DNA of 64,000 nt from Coriobacteriia bacterium (GTDB lineage: Bacteria; Actinomycetota; Coriobacteriia; Coriobacteriales; Eggerthellaceae): the NCBI GenBank assembly GCA_030537355.1, contig JAUNNF010000002.1:124001-188000 (forward strand), read 5' to 3'. The notes below the pieces were generated by a model. That model worked only from the letters and a program-made list of their open reading frames with translations, did not search any database and was not told the DNA's origin. Position numbers and translations under genes: made by a program. Below are positions 38,940 through 48,135 of this stretch, in pieces; position 1 is the first letter of the stretch; each line of letters opens with the position of its first letter.

Positions 38940-38986
38940 TTAAATTTTAAGTTAATGTCAAGCAAGTTTAGTTGACTTGTCATTCT

Positions 38987-39766
38987 TTAGAAGCTGTCTT
39001 TAATTTTATTTATAGTTCCGTCTTTAATTCGAGCTTCGATAATTTCGCTTATTGCTTTTGTTAATTTAGGACATTGCTTATTGATGGCAACTGCGTAGGC
39101 TTCTTTACTGCCTGTATTTTTGACGATTTCAAAATCGTCACCAAGTTTAGAATTTGCATATGCTTGATTGATTAAAAATAAATCAGCATCTTCATCCTTT
39201 ATTGCTTTAAAACATTCATCATTTGTAATTTTTGTAATAATCTGAAGTTTAGAATAATTGGCTTTTGCATATTCTTCACAAGTTGTGCCTGCTTGTACAA
39301 CTAATTTCTTATTAGGAATTTCTAAAAATTTATCTATATTTTGAGGTGTTATTTCATTTCCTTTTTTGTCAACCAGTACTTTTACATCTTCATAATAAGC
39401 GCTAGAAAAATTTACTCTTGAAGCACGGTCTGCATTTATAGCAATAGCAGAAATAGCAATATCGGCCTTATGTTCCTCAACTGTTTTAATGACGTTATTA
39501 AATTCCATATTTTGATAACTTAAATAGAGTCCTAAATCATTAGCAATTTGTTTTGAAAGTTCAACATCAAATCCTGTTGGTTCAACAGATTTAAAATATT
39601 CAAAAGGTGGATTATCACTAGCAATTGCAATTTTAAGCTCGTCAGTATTTAATAGTTCAATTCCATCCTTATTAATATCAATTTTGTTTGTATTAGATGT
39701 GCAGGCAACACATACTATACAAACAGCTGCTAATAAAGTTGAAAGTAAAATAGTTTTTAATTTCAT
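38987..39766 (-). CDS. amino-acid-type ABC substrate-binding lipoprotein
   Basis: The 259-residue protein starts at ATG 39766 (AAGGAG 7 bases before it); the longer frame to 39823 would cross the hypF promoter. Signal peptide with lipobox VCVAC. The family-3 solute-binding fold shows as LKIAIASDNPPFEYF, then ADIAISAIAINADRASRVNFSSAYY. The likely ligand is a polar amino acid or its derivative. No permease or ATPase gene adjoins, so it is an orphan here. Confidence 0.85.
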   Translation of the reverse strand: MKLKTILLSTLLAAVCIVCVACTSNTNKIDINKDGIELLNTDELKIAIASDNPPFEYFKSVEPTGFDVELSKQIANDLGLYLSYQNMEFNNVIKTVEEHKADIAISAIAINADRASRVNFSSAYYEDVKVLVDKKGNEITPQNIDKFLEIPNKKLVVQAGTTCEEYAKANYSKLQIITKITNDECFKAIKDEDADLFLINQAYANSKLGDDFEIVKNTGSKEAYAVAINKQCPKLTKAISEIIEARIKDGTINKIKDSF

Positions 39767-39796
39767 GATTTGCTCCTTAATTGGCACGATGGATAT

Positions 39797-39802
39797 TATA
39801 AT
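39797..39802 (+). promoter_or_regulatory. -10 box of the leaderless hypF promoter
   Basis: TATAAT lies 8 bases before the GTG start at 39811, and no Shine-Dalgarno sequence is present. Confidence 0.55.
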
Positions 39803-39810
39803 ACAGTTTT

Positions 39811-42039
39811 GTGAAAAGTGCATTAAAAATACATGTAACTGGAATTGTCCAGGGTGTTGGATTTAGACCTTTTGTTTACAGACAGGCTAAATTACATCTA
39901 ATACATGGTTGGGTCATTAATTCAGCTGATGGAGTGCATATACATGCAGAAGGTGAAGATAAAGATTTAGATAGTTTTTGCATGGCTTTAGCTGATGATG
40001 CACCTGCAGCTTCTATTGTTAAACAAATAGATATGGACGAGATTCCACTTGAGGGTTTTGATTCTTTTGAAATAAGAGTTTCTGACGAAAATAAGTTAAA
40101 CAATATTGGTACTACATTAGTTTCTCCTGATTTGGCTACATGTGATGATTGTGTCAAAGAATTATTCGATAAAAATGACAGGCGTTATAGATATCCATTT
40201 ATTAATTGCACAAATTGTGGTCCTCGTTTCACAATTATTAAGGAACTGCCATATGATAGATGTAATACTTCAATGGATAAGTTTAAGATGTGTAATGTTT
40301 GCGAGGATGAGTATACAGATCCAACCAATAGGCGTTTTCATGCACAACCAAATGCTTGTTTTGATTGTGGTCCTTATATAAGTTGGAAAGAAAAAGGCGA
40401 TGTTATATGGGGAACAACACGAGAGTCTTCTGATGAAATAATATCCAAGTGTGTTAAGTTTTTGCATGATGGGAAGATAGTAGCAATTAAAGGCCTTGGC
40501 GGTTTTCATCTTGCTTGTGATGCAAATAACGATAAAACTGTTGCTCGCCTTCGTAAATTAAAACAACGCAGCAATAAAGCATTTGCAGTAATGGTTCCAA
40601 AAATTGATTTCTCGGTTACAAAAACTGAGAAAGAAATTTTGGAAGGAGTTGTTAGACCTATTGTACTTGTTAAAGATCCACATATATGTGCAGCTTCTGT
40701 AAATATGAGTTTGTCTGAACTTGGTGTTATGTTGCCGTATACTCCACTTCAACATTTAATACTGCATGATTTTGGCGGTCCACTTGTGATGACATCTGGC
40801 AACATTTATGATAACCCTATTTGTATTGATGATGACGAAGCATACGAAAAATTGGCAGATGTTGCTGATGCTTTTCTCGGTAACAATCGTGACATACTTA
40901 CCCGTTATGATGATAGCGTTGTACGTGTTCTAAATTTTGATGGTGTACAAATGATTCGTCGTGCTAGGGGTTACGCACCAACGCCAATAAAACTTAAAAC
41001 TAAAATTAATGATTGTTTTGCAACAGGCCCCGAACAAAAGAATACTTTTTGTTATGTTCGTAATGATAAGGAAACAGAAACTTTTGTTTCTCAGCATATT
41101 GGCGATTTGGAAAACGCGGATGTTTTTGATGCATGGTTAGAAGCAAAAAACAGATTTGAAGAAGTCTTTAAAATAAAAGCAGATAAAACATATCGAGACA
41201 TGCATCCAGAATATTTAACAAGTAAATGGGCAAAAGATGCTACAGACATACAACACCATTATGCTCACATTAGAAGTGTTATGTATGAAAACAATTTAGA
41301 AGGTCCAGTTGCTGGGTTTGCGTTTGATGGTACAGGTTATGGCATGGATGGCAATATTTGGGGCGGCGAGTTACTCATTGCAAATAAACAAGATTTCGAA
41401 AGATTTGCTAATTTTTCTTATGTGCCTATGCCTGGTGGTGCAACTGCTATCAAAGATCCAACAAGAATGGCATATGGAGTTTTGTGGGCATATGATTTAC
41501 TTAATGAGCGTGATGATACATTAGACAAAATGATTGAAGAGGGTGTAAATACGCCTATGACTTCATCAGTTGGAAGATTGTTTGATGCTGCTTCGGCATT
41601 ACTAGGCATTTGTAAAAAGTCAACTTATGAAGGTGAAGCAGCAATGTTATTAGAAGCTGCTATTAAAGAAACTGAATATGATAAGAATTATGATATTTCT
41701 ATTGTAAAAAATAATGCTACGAATAAATCTACTGCTCGTGATACATCAGTTGTATTGTTTGATGCAGAACCTACGTTTAAATCATTACTTAAAGAAAATG
41801 ATATAGGTATAGCAGCTTATAATTTTCATATGGCTTTTGTACGGGCAATTTTAAATGGTGCTTTACTGGCCAATCAAGTATACGGTATCAAAGACATTGT
41901 TTTGTCGGGCGGTTGTTTTATGAATAGATTTTTAATTGAAAAAGCTGTTGAGCTACTTACTGATAACGGATTTAACGTTGCTCTTAACAAAGAAGTACCT
42001 CCAAATGATGGAGGAATTTCATTAGGTCAAGTCTGCTAA
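39811..42039 (+). CDS. hypF: carbamoyltransferase HypF, hydrogenase maturation
   Basis: The 742-residue protein makes thiocarbamate on HypE for the CN ligands of Ni-Fe hydrogenase. Domains in order: acylphosphatase (GIVQGVGFRPFVYRQA near the start), two zinc fingers (CDDC, CTNCGPRF, CNVC, CFDCGP), YrdC-like ATP-binding domain (KGLGGFHLACDA), and Kae1-like domain (HHYAHIRSVM, GFAFDGTGYG, LSGGCFMN). The GTG start sits 8 bases after TATAAT. HypC and HypD lie 6-10 kb downstream; hydrogenase structural genes and hypA, hypB and hypE are not in the window. Confidence 0.96.
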   Translation: MKSALKIHVTGIVQGVGFRPFVYRQAKLHLIHGWVINSADGVHIHAEGEDKDLDSFCMALADDAPAASIVKQIDMDEIPLEGFDSFEIRVSDENKLNNIGTTLVSPDLATCDDCVKELFDKNDRRYRYPFINCTNCGPRFTIIKELPYDRCNTSMDKFKMCNVCEDEYTDPTNRRFHAQPNACFDCGPYISWKEKGDVIWGTTRESSDEIISKCVKFLHDGKIVAIKGLGGFHLACDANNDKTVARLRKLKQRSNKAFAVMVPKIDFSVTKTEKEILEGVVRPIVLVKDPHICAASVNMSLSELGVMLPYTPLQHLILHDFGGPLVMTSGNIYDNPICIDDDEAYEKLADVADAFLGNNRDILTRYDDSVVRVLNFDGVQMIRRARGYAPTPIKLKTKINDCFATGPEQKNTFCYVRNDKETETFVSQHIGDLENADVFDAWLEAKNRFEEVFKIKADKTYRDMHPEYLTSKWAKDATDIQHHYAHIRSVMYENNLEGPVAGFAFDGTGYGMDGNIWGGELLIANKQDFERFANFSYVPMPGGATAIKDPTRMAYGVLWAYDLLNERDDTLDKMIEEGVNTPMTSSVGRLFDAASALLGICKKSTYEGEAAMLLEAAIKETEYDKNYDISIVKNNATNKSTARDTSVVLFDAEPTFKSLLKENDIGIAAYNFHMAFVRAILNGALLANQVYGIKDIVLSGGCFMNRFLIEKAVELLTDNGFNVALNKEVPPNDGGISLGQVC

Positions 42040-42091
42040 CACTGCTTGTTTAGTACATTTTAGTACAAATTTTCAAAAATTTTGATGTCGC

Positions 42092-42120
42092 TTGCTTAAA
42101 GCGATTATTTAATGTATAAT
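42092..42120 (+). promoter_or_regulatory. promoter of the precursor-peptide genes
   Basis: TTGCTT (42092-42097) and TATAAT (42115-42120) have 17-base spacing, ahead of four tandem small genes. Confidence 0.65.
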
Positions 42121-42146
42121 GTACTTACTTAACAAAGGAGAAAAAA

Positions 42147-42380
42147 ATGGATAAATTGACTCACACAGGTAAACAAGAATTGGAAAATACGGTCGGTGGT
42201 CGTCAGAAACATCATAGTTATTGGTATTATGCAAAATGTACGGCTTGTTCTGAAATGTTGTCTAGTAAGTCTTTTTACAAAGATGGTGCGCGATTTGCTA
42301 TAAAACGTCATAAAAATGACCCAAATAGCGCACACAAAGACCATTTGGATAAATTAATAATAGTGGAAGAACACTGTTAA
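42147..42380 (+). CDS. double-glycine precursor peptide 1, Cys/His-rich
   Basis: The 77-residue peptide has an AAAGGAG site. The leader MDKLTHTGKQELENTVGG ends in the double glycine that C39 peptidases cut. The predicted product of 59 residues has YYAKCTACSEM (a CxxC knuckle), a basic middle, and ends HLDKLIIVEEHC with a terminal Cys. With His residues nearby this looks like a zinc-ribbon-type or disulfide-bonded peptide. Peptide 2 is a close paralogue. The leader differs from the others at the VGG site (TVGG). Confidence 0.8.
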   Translation: MDKLTHTGKQELENTVGGRQKHHSYWYYAKCTACSEMLSSKSFYKDGARFAIKRHKNDPNSAHKDHLDKLIIVEEHC

Positions 42381-42419
42381 TGTTTTTTATAAATTTTAAC
42401 TTTTGTTAGGAGGTATAAA

Positions 42420-42659
42420 ATGAGTAAATTACAAAAAACACAAAAAGAAGAATTAGAAAATGTATCTGGCGGGAATAGCAATTCCATTACTAAATATTAT
42501 GTCAAATGTACTGCTTGTTCCAAAAGATTATCTTATCCGGCTAAACAACGGATCACAGCAGAAAATCATTTAAAGAATATTCTCGAATATGAAAAAAAAT
42601 ATTCAAAAACACATAGTAATCATTTGGATAAAATAATAATAGTAGAAGAACATTGTTAA
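42420..42659 (+). CDS. double-glycine precursor peptide 2, Cys/His-rich
   Basis: The 79-residue peptide has an AGGAGG ribosome site. Leader MSKLQKTQKEELENVSGG; the product has KYYVKCTACSKRLSY and ends HLDKIIIVEEHC, nearly the same end as peptide 1. The middle is a different Lys-rich helix, so it is an older duplicate. Same operon as peptides 1, 3 and 4. Confidence 0.82.
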   Translation: MSKLQKTQKEELENVSGGNSNSITKYYVKCTACSKRLSYPAKQRITAENHLKNILEYEKKYSKTHSNHLDKIIIVEEHC

Positions 42660-42698
42660 TATTTATATAAGTTTTATGTTTTGTATGGAGATAAAAAA

Positions 42699-42950
42699 AT
42701 GAGTAAACTAGAAAAAATACAAAATGAAGAATTAGAAAACGCTGCTGGTGGTGGTTGTGGAGATACTGAACCACCAAAAACACAAACATTTTATTACGTT
42801 AAATGTAATTGTGGTTATGAATTTCCGAATATTAATCCTTATTATGATAAAGATACTGCCGAAAGAAGGGCTCATGATTGGTTTTTGCAGTGTATTAAGT
42901 GTGGTGGTCATAATAAACATATTGAAGAAGAAACAAGAATTATTAAGTAG
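42699..42950 (+). CDS. double-glycine precursor peptide 3, zinc-ribbon-like
   Basis: The 83-residue peptide starts at ATG 42699, preceded by TGGAG. Leader MSKLEKIQNEELENAAGG. The product holds FYYVKCNCGYEF and later FLQCIKCGGHNKH, two CxC/CxxC knuckles about 35 residues apart, the clearest zinc-ribbon pattern of the set, plus an extra Cys right after the cleavage site. Confidence 0.82.
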   Translation: MSKLEKIQNEELENAAGGGCGDTEPPKTQTFYYVKCNCGYEFPNINPYYDKDTAERRAHDWFLQCIKCGGHNKHIEEETRIIK

Positions 42951-42959
42951 GAGGTTAAA

Positions 42960-43145
42960 ATGAGTAAATTAGAAAAAACAAGGAATGACGAATTAGAAAA
43001 TGTTGCAGGCGGTATTACAGTAAAAGCTGAATTACGCAATAGTCTTAAAGAGACGGACGTTGAAGAGGAGAACGCTAGCCTTAAAGGTGATATTTTTTCT
43101 GTTCCTCTTGTTTTCAAAGATCACATCTTGCATGAAGACAATTAA
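42960..43145 (+). CDS. double-glycine precursor peptide 4, acidic, no Cys
   Basis: The 61-residue peptide has an AGGAGG ribosome site. The leader MSKLEKTRNDELENVAGG matches the others, but the 43-residue product is acidic and has no Cys and a single His (HILHEDN). It is the last gene before the terminator. It may be a partner or regulator peptide with another job, or a diverged member. Confidence 0.75.
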   Translation: MSKLEKTRNDELENVAGGITVKAELRNSLKETDVEEENASLKGDIFSVPLVFKDHILHEDN

Positions 43146-43156
43146 TAAGTAATATA

Positions 43157-43186
43157 AAAAAACCCAGTATTTTACTGGGTTTTTTA
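43157..43186. terminator. bidirectional terminator
   Basis: ACCCAGTA/TACTGGGT hairpin with A run before and T run after. It ends both the plus-strand peptide operon and the minus-strand exporter operon. Confidence 0.88.
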
Positions 43187-45412
43187 ATCTTCTATATCTA
43201 GCCTTTGACGTCTTACAAGATCAGCGAATACACCATCTTTTTTAAGTAATTCTTTATAGTTGCCTTCTTCTACAATGTGACCTTCATCGATTACTACAAT
43301 TCTGTCGCAGTGTTCTACGGTTGATAGTCTGTGTGCAATTACAATACGTGTGCAATTTAATTTTCCGATTGCATCTGAAACATTTTTTTGTGTAACGTTG
43401 TCCAAGGCCGAAGTTGATTCATCTAACATAACGATTTTTGGATTAGAAGCGAGTGCACGTGCAATCATTAAACGTTGACGTTGTCCTCCTGAAATACCAC
43501 CCTGACCTTCGGAAATAAGAGTGTGCATACCCATAGGCATTTCTCTGATATCGTCAGCGATTTGAGCAATTTCAGCTACTTTCCAAGCTTCATCAAGCGT
43601 TAGAAGTGGGTTTGAAATTGCAATATTAGAATATATATCTCCAGTAAATAGTTTACCATCTTGAAGTACTACACCAATATTTTGGCACAAAGATTGTAAG
43701 TTAATGTTTTCTGTGCTTTGGTTATCGTAATAAATTGCTCCCTTGTTTGGATATTCAAAACCAAGCAACAATTTTAATAATGTAGACTTGCCGCAACCTG
43801 TTTTACCTACAATTCCTAAATATTCTCCAGGCTCTACATCCAAATTAAAATCTTCTAAAACTATTGGAGCGTCTTCTTTGTAACGGAAAGTAACATGTTT
43901 TATATTGACACCCCCATTTAATTTTGTGATATTAATTTTTTTCTCATTGTTCTCTGGGATAGTATCAAGTATTGGTTTGCTCATTTCTAATGTTGGTTTG
44001 ATATCAGCAATAGCTGTAACTATGCTTGAAAGACTTGTGAAAGCTCCTGTGACCATACCGTAAGATGTTGTAAAAGCATAATATTCTGCTACATTTACAC
44101 CACCAGAAATAGCTGCAACATATAACCATAATGTACCAAACAAGCTTACAGCCAACATGATTGATGTTCTAAATTTTAGTATTTTGGGAGGGTTATAAGT
44201 AAGTTGAGCTGCTTGTGAATATAAGTTAGCCCATCTAGCAAACATTCTCTTTTCTGATCCTGTAGTTTTTATCTTTTGAATACCTTTAATTAGAGCATAA
44301 GACATACCGCTTTCTTTTGTTTCTATTTCCATTCTTTTCTTAGTAATATACATTTGATAGAATGTATAGAAAATATCTAGCGCAATTGTTATAAATGTAA
44401 TAGCTAATGCTGGTAGAACTAGGGATGGCGCATATGCAAAAATTTGAGCAATATAAACTAGCGAGAATAATGTAGTAAAACTTGTGGATATAATTGAGTT
44501 AAATATTGTATTAAACAACGAGTGTACATAACTTATTCTTTGATTTAAATCACCAGATGAAAAATCCTTAAAAAATGTAGAAGGTAGAGTAAGGACCCTG
44601 CTCATTACAGCTGATTCAACTACTAATTCAATTTTAGTGCCTATTTTAGAATTTAATATTGATTGAAAACATTGTAATAAAACTCTTGTTCCGCAAAATG
44701 TAATCATAAATACTGCTATAGCGAATAATGCTTGTAAGTCCCTTGAGGCAACTATAGGTCCAAAGAGCATATATGAGAAAAATGGAGTAACTAGTCCTAA
44801 TAATGTTGAAACTCCAAGCATTCCCAAAAATAATGCAGCTTCTCTATAGGTCAAAATATCCAATAGAAATCTTACAAAGTCTAATATAGATAATTTTTTT
44901 TGCGGAAGAGGCTGATAAAACATCCAAGCTTCAGCTTCAAATAATGTAGCGTTTTTCTTATTAATTCTTATTTTTTTACTTGTTTTATAATCAAAATAAG
45001 AATAACCAGTCAATGTCATATTAGGAATTGCTGCAACAAAATCGTTGCTATTTTTGACCTTTAATATTAATGGTCCAGTGCTTTTTTTATACCATCCTTG
45101 ATCAAGTTTAACTTGACGTTTCATAATGCCATATGGCCTTATTTTGTAATCAATATAATCATTGCTATTTGTAATTTCTTCTGGGGTATCAATGTTTTTA
45201 TATTTGATATTTAAAGAGTGAAAAACTACACTAAGTGCAGAATCTAGCATCATAGTAGTTTCGTCATTTGTATGTAGTTGTTTTCCGTTGACAGATGCAG
45301 CTAAATTTTCAATAGATTCCTTAAGATAAGTATCGTCTTTATGTTTTTTGTAACGTAGAGCTATTTCTTCGTCATACAAATTCTCTAAATCTATTTTTTC
45401 AATTTCACTCAT
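43184..45412 (-). CDS. NHLP-type bacteriocin exporter ABC protein without C39 domain
   Basis: This 742-residue ABC exporter has about 150 N-terminal soluble residues with no recognised peptidase site, six membrane segments (about 170-450), and an ABC domain with GKTGCGKST, signature ISGGQRQRLMIARAL and Walker B IVMLDESTSALD. This layout matches the second ATP-binding protein of NHLM/NHLP leader-peptide export systems, which pairs with the C39-containing partner encoded just upstream (3-base gap). It exports or assists export of the double-glycine peptides (inference). Confidence 0.85.
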   Translation of the reverse strand: MSEIEKIDLENLYDEEIALRYKKHKDDTYLKESIENLAASVNGKQLHTNDETTMMLDSALSVVFHSLNIKYKNIDTPEEITNSNDYIDYKIRPYGIMKRQVKLDQGWYKKSTGPLILKVKNSNDFVAAIPNMTLTGYSYFDYKTSKKIRINKKNATLFEAEAWMFYQPLPQKKLSILDFVRFLLDILTYREAALFLGMLGVSTLLGLVTPFFSYMLFGPIVASRDLQALFAIAVFMITFCGTRVLLQCFQSILNSKIGTKIELVVESAVMSRVLTLPSTFFKDFSSGDLNQRISYVHSLFNTIFNSIISTSFTTLFSLVYIAQIFAYAPSLVLPALAITFITIALDIFYTFYQMYITKKRMEIETKESGMSYALIKGIQKIKTTGSEKRMFARWANLYSQAAQLTYNPPKILKFRTSIMLAVSLFGTLWLYVAAISGGVNVAEYYAFTTSYGMVTGAFTSLSSIVTAIADIKPTLEMSKPILDTIPENNEKKINITKLNGGVNIKHVTFRYKEDAPIVLEDFNLDVEPGEYLGIVGKTGCGKSTLLKLLLGFEYPNKGAIYYDNQSTENINLQSLCQNIGVVLQDGKLFTGDIYSNIAISNPLLTLDEAWKVAEIAQIADDIREMPMGMHTLISEGQGGISGGQRQRLMIARALASNPKIVMLDESTSALDNVTQKNVSDAIGKLNCTRIVIAHRLSTVEHCDRIVVIDEGHIVEEGNYKELLKKDGVFADLVRRQRLDIED

Positions 45413-45414
45413 AA

Positions 45415-47580
45415 TTATTCCGAAGTAACCAAATCCTTATATTGTTTACAATTTTTATATAATTCTTTGTGTGTGCCTGTTTGAACAATTTCACCTTTAC
45501 TTAATACTATAATTTGATCACATGATCTTATAGCAGAAAGCCTATGGGCAACAACAATACATGTTATTCCCCTCTTTTCAATTGCTTTGATTACATTATG
45601 TTCTGTTTTGGCATCAAGTGCGCTTGTTGCTTCGTCCATAATAATAATTGACGGATTGGAAGCAAGTACTCGAGCGATTTCTAAACGTTGACGTTGACCA
45701 CCAGATAGGTTTTTACCGTTTTCTTTGACAATATATTTATATCCTCCAGAAAACTGAATTATGTCATCGTGTATTTGTGCATCTTTTGCTGCTTGTATTA
45801 CATCTGCTTCTGTTATGCTATCGTCCCACATTTTGATATTGTTCATAATTGTGTCTTCAAACATAATGATGTCTTGATCTACAATGCCAACAGAAGTGTT
45901 GAACACAATTTTTTGTATTGTATTTATAGGTTTATCATCGTAAATAATCTCACCATCCCAAGGAGAGTAAAGACCACTTAATAGTTTTGAAATTGTTGAT
46001 TTTCCACATCCTGTTTTGCCAACAATAGCAACTGATTTGCCTACATCTAATTTTAAATTAAAATCTTTAATTACTGGTTCGGCTAATTTTGAATATCCAA
46101 AGAATAAGTTATTTACTTTAACTTCACCTGATAATTTATTATGCATAACATTTGTTGACATATCATCTTTTGCAAAGAATTGTTCATCAGGATAATCCAT
46201 AACATCTTCAATACGTTCCATTTGCATACGCATTTCTTGTAAAGATTGACCTGCAGATATTAAGCTTTCGGACGGTTCTAAAAACATACCTAAGTAGGCT
46301 TGGAATTGCATAACCATACCTATAGTAAATTCTCCTTGTATTACTAAAAATACTCCAAAAATTAATATTAAATCATTTGCGATCATGTTGGTCAATTTAG
46401 GAATCATTCCTAGGTATTCGCTGACTTTAATAAATGACACCTTTTGTTTGTTGACCAAAGCCTGGAGTGATGACCATTTTGTAAAATAGCCATTTTCTGC
46501 TCCTGCTGCTTTAATTGTGTCTATCATTTCTATTCCAGCAATTCCAGTATTCATAAGATTTGCAGAATCTCTTGATGATACTCTTGAGATATTAAGGCGT
46601 TTGTAGCCTATATATCTGGAAACAAGCATGTTTATAAATATACAAGAAAGTCCAATAATTGTTAAAGACCAGCTAAATTTAATCATTACAACAAAGTAAA
46701 AAATCATCATTATAAAATTTACAAGTAATGGAGCAATAATCTTTATTAAGGTATCTGATACGCTTGCATTTAAAGATTGTCTTGTTTTAAGGTCGCCAGA
46801 GGACACCTGAGAGAAGTAATCTAGTGGTAAATTAAACAATTTCCACATAAAGGTTGTATAACCTACAACAGTAAGTTTGCCATTAATTTTTAGTTCATAG
46901 ATTGTTCTAACAACATCTACTATAATCTGAAGTAAACTAAATATAAACAATGCTGCAATAAACATACCAACCCATTCTGGATTTTCATGAGTTAGTAATT
47001 TATCCAAAAATACCCTAGAAAAAGCTGGGTTTATAAGATTTAAAAGTCCAGTAATTACACTTATCAAAAATGAAATAATTATTGCTGTAGAAGATCCTTT
47101 AAGTCTTTTTGCAACAAACCTAAGAACACTTTTTCTTTTTCCAGAAGGTTCAAAATTTTCATTAGGTTTCATAACAAGAACAATCCCAGTGAACATTTTG
47201 CTAAATTCATCCATGTCAACTTTAACTATGCCCCGTGCTGGATCATTAATGTATGCTTTTCCATGACGAAATCCTTTTAACACAACAAAATGGTTAAAAC
47301 CCCAGTGTATGATACAAGGATAAGTTGCTTCTTCTAAAAGAGCATCAATTTCGCCTTTGTAACCATCGGCCTCAAGATCGTGAAATCTTGCTGTTTTAAC
47401 GATGTTAGTAGCTTTTACGCCATCGCGAGAAACCCCACATTCAGAACGTAATTGTTCAAGGGTAACCCATTTAGAATAATAAGCCAAAACCATTGCCAAG
47501 CAAGCTGCTCCACAATCTAAATTCTTTAGTTGCATTACTAAAGGAACACGTGCTACACCTTTGTCACGGGGTTTATTCAT
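45415..47580 (-). CDS. peptidase-containing ABC exporter (C39, PCAT)
   Basis: The 721-residue protein's N-terminal C39 domain has catalytic Cys in NLDCGAACLAMVL, His in HWGFNHFVVLKG and Asp in INDPARG. Six membrane segments follow, then an ABC domain with GKTGCGKST, LSGGQRQRLEIARVL and IIMDEATSALD. PCATs cut leaders after a double glycine while exporting the product. Five leaders of that kind surround it. It lies 2 bases after the HlyD-like gene. Confidence 0.92.
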   Translation of the reverse strand: MNKPRDKGVARVPLVMQLKNLDCGAACLAMVLAYYSKWVTLEQLRSECGVSRDGVKATNIVKTARFHDLEADGYKGEIDALLEEATYPCIIHWGFNHFVVLKGFRHGKAYINDPARGIVKVDMDEFSKMFTGIVLVMKPNENFEPSGKRKSVLRFVAKRLKGSSTAIIISFLISVITGLLNLINPAFSRVFLDKLLTHENPEWVGMFIAALFIFSLLQIIVDVVRTIYELKINGKLTVVGYTTFMWKLFNLPLDYFSQVSSGDLKTRQSLNASVSDTLIKIIAPLLVNFIMMIFYFVVMIKFSWSLTIIGLSCIFINMLVSRYIGYKRLNISRVSSRDSANLMNTGIAGIEMIDTIKAAGAENGYFTKWSSLQALVNKQKVSFIKVSEYLGMIPKLTNMIANDLILIFGVFLVIQGEFTIGMVMQFQAYLGMFLEPSESLISAGQSLQEMRMQMERIEDVMDYPDEQFFAKDDMSTNVMHNKLSGEVKVNNLFFGYSKLAEPVIKDFNLKLDVGKSVAIVGKTGCGKSTISKLLSGLYSPWDGEIIYDDKPINTIQKIVFNTSVGIVDQDIIMFEDTIMNNIKMWDDSITEADVIQAAKDAQIHDDIIQFSGGYKYIVKENGKNLSGGQRQRLEIARVLASNPSIIIMDEATSALDAKTEHNVIKAIEKRGITCIVVAHRLSAIRSCDQIIVLSKGEIVQTGTHKELYKNCKQYKDLVTSE

Positions 47581-47582
47581 GT

Positions 47583-48056
47583 TTAATTAAATAAAAACTC
47601 AATCGGTTTATGCTCTTTTGTAACAATTTGAGCTTGATAGCTTCCGTCAGAAGTATCAATGTGCCCTTTTACAATATAATATTTATCGTTTGGATCAATA
47701 ACTGAAGAATTTAGATTATATTTAGCAAGAAGTTCCGTTGCAGTTTCTGGTATTGGGCTCTTTTCAGAAATTTCTCCTTGTTTGTCATCAACAACAATTT
47801 TTGTACCTATTTGAACATTATTATAATAATCGTCAGAAATAACACTTGTAATTTGATTGTCTTCTACAACTGCTGGTGACGTAAAATAAGAATATAACCT
47901 TCCAAAATATCCCCAACAAAGTGCTCCAACTAAAAATAATATAATTGCAAATAATATAATCCATGTTGAAGGTTGTGCAATACGTATATAGTCGTTTATA
48001 TCGTATGGTGTAGATACCGAATCAATTGCTTCTTTTCTAAAAGTTTTTTTATCCAT
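47583..48056 (-). CDS. short HlyD-like export adaptor
   Basis: The 157-residue protein's N terminus (KKTFRKEAIDSVSTPYDIND, then one membrane segment at about 32-55) matches the start of NHLP-system secretion proteins of the HlyD type. It then goes directly into a small beta domain and stops, without the long coiled-coil hairpin of normal adaptors (usually about 400 residues). The reading frame has no sign of a frameshift. Its TATAAT box is 7 bases before the ATG, so it looks leaderless. Confidence 0.75.
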   Translation of the reverse strand: MDKKTFRKEAIDSVSTPYDINDYIRIAQPSTWIILFAIILFLVGALCWGYFGRLYSYFTSPAVVEDNQITSVISDDYYNNVQIGTKIVVDDKQGEISEKSPIPETATELLAKYNLNSSVIDPNDKYYIVKGHIDTSDGSYQAQIVTKEHKPIEFLFN

Positions 48057-48063
48057 ATCTTAA

Positions 48064-48069
48064 ATTATA
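48064..48069 (-). promoter_or_regulatory. -10 box of the leaderless exporter operon promoter
   Basis: On the minus strand TATAAT (48069-48064) is 7 bases before ATG 48056. It lies back to back with the peptide 5 promoter. Confidence 0.55.
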
Positions 48070-48087
48070 TAAGATTTTTATAAGTTT

Positions 48088-48116
48088 TTGCTCTGTTTGT
48101 TAAATTATGTTAAAAT
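48088..48116 (+). promoter_or_regulatory. promoter of precursor peptide 5
   Basis: TTGCTC (48088-48093) and TAAAAT (48111-48116), 17-base spacing, followed by AAAGGAG. Confidence 0.6.
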
Positions 48117-48135
48117 GTAAACAAAAGGAGATTAT

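Noticed and set aside
38987-39823. Extended start of the amino-acid-binding lipoprotein at 39823
   Set aside because: The extension crosses the hypF promoter and would disrupt the lipoprotein signal peptide; ATG 39766 has AAGGAG.
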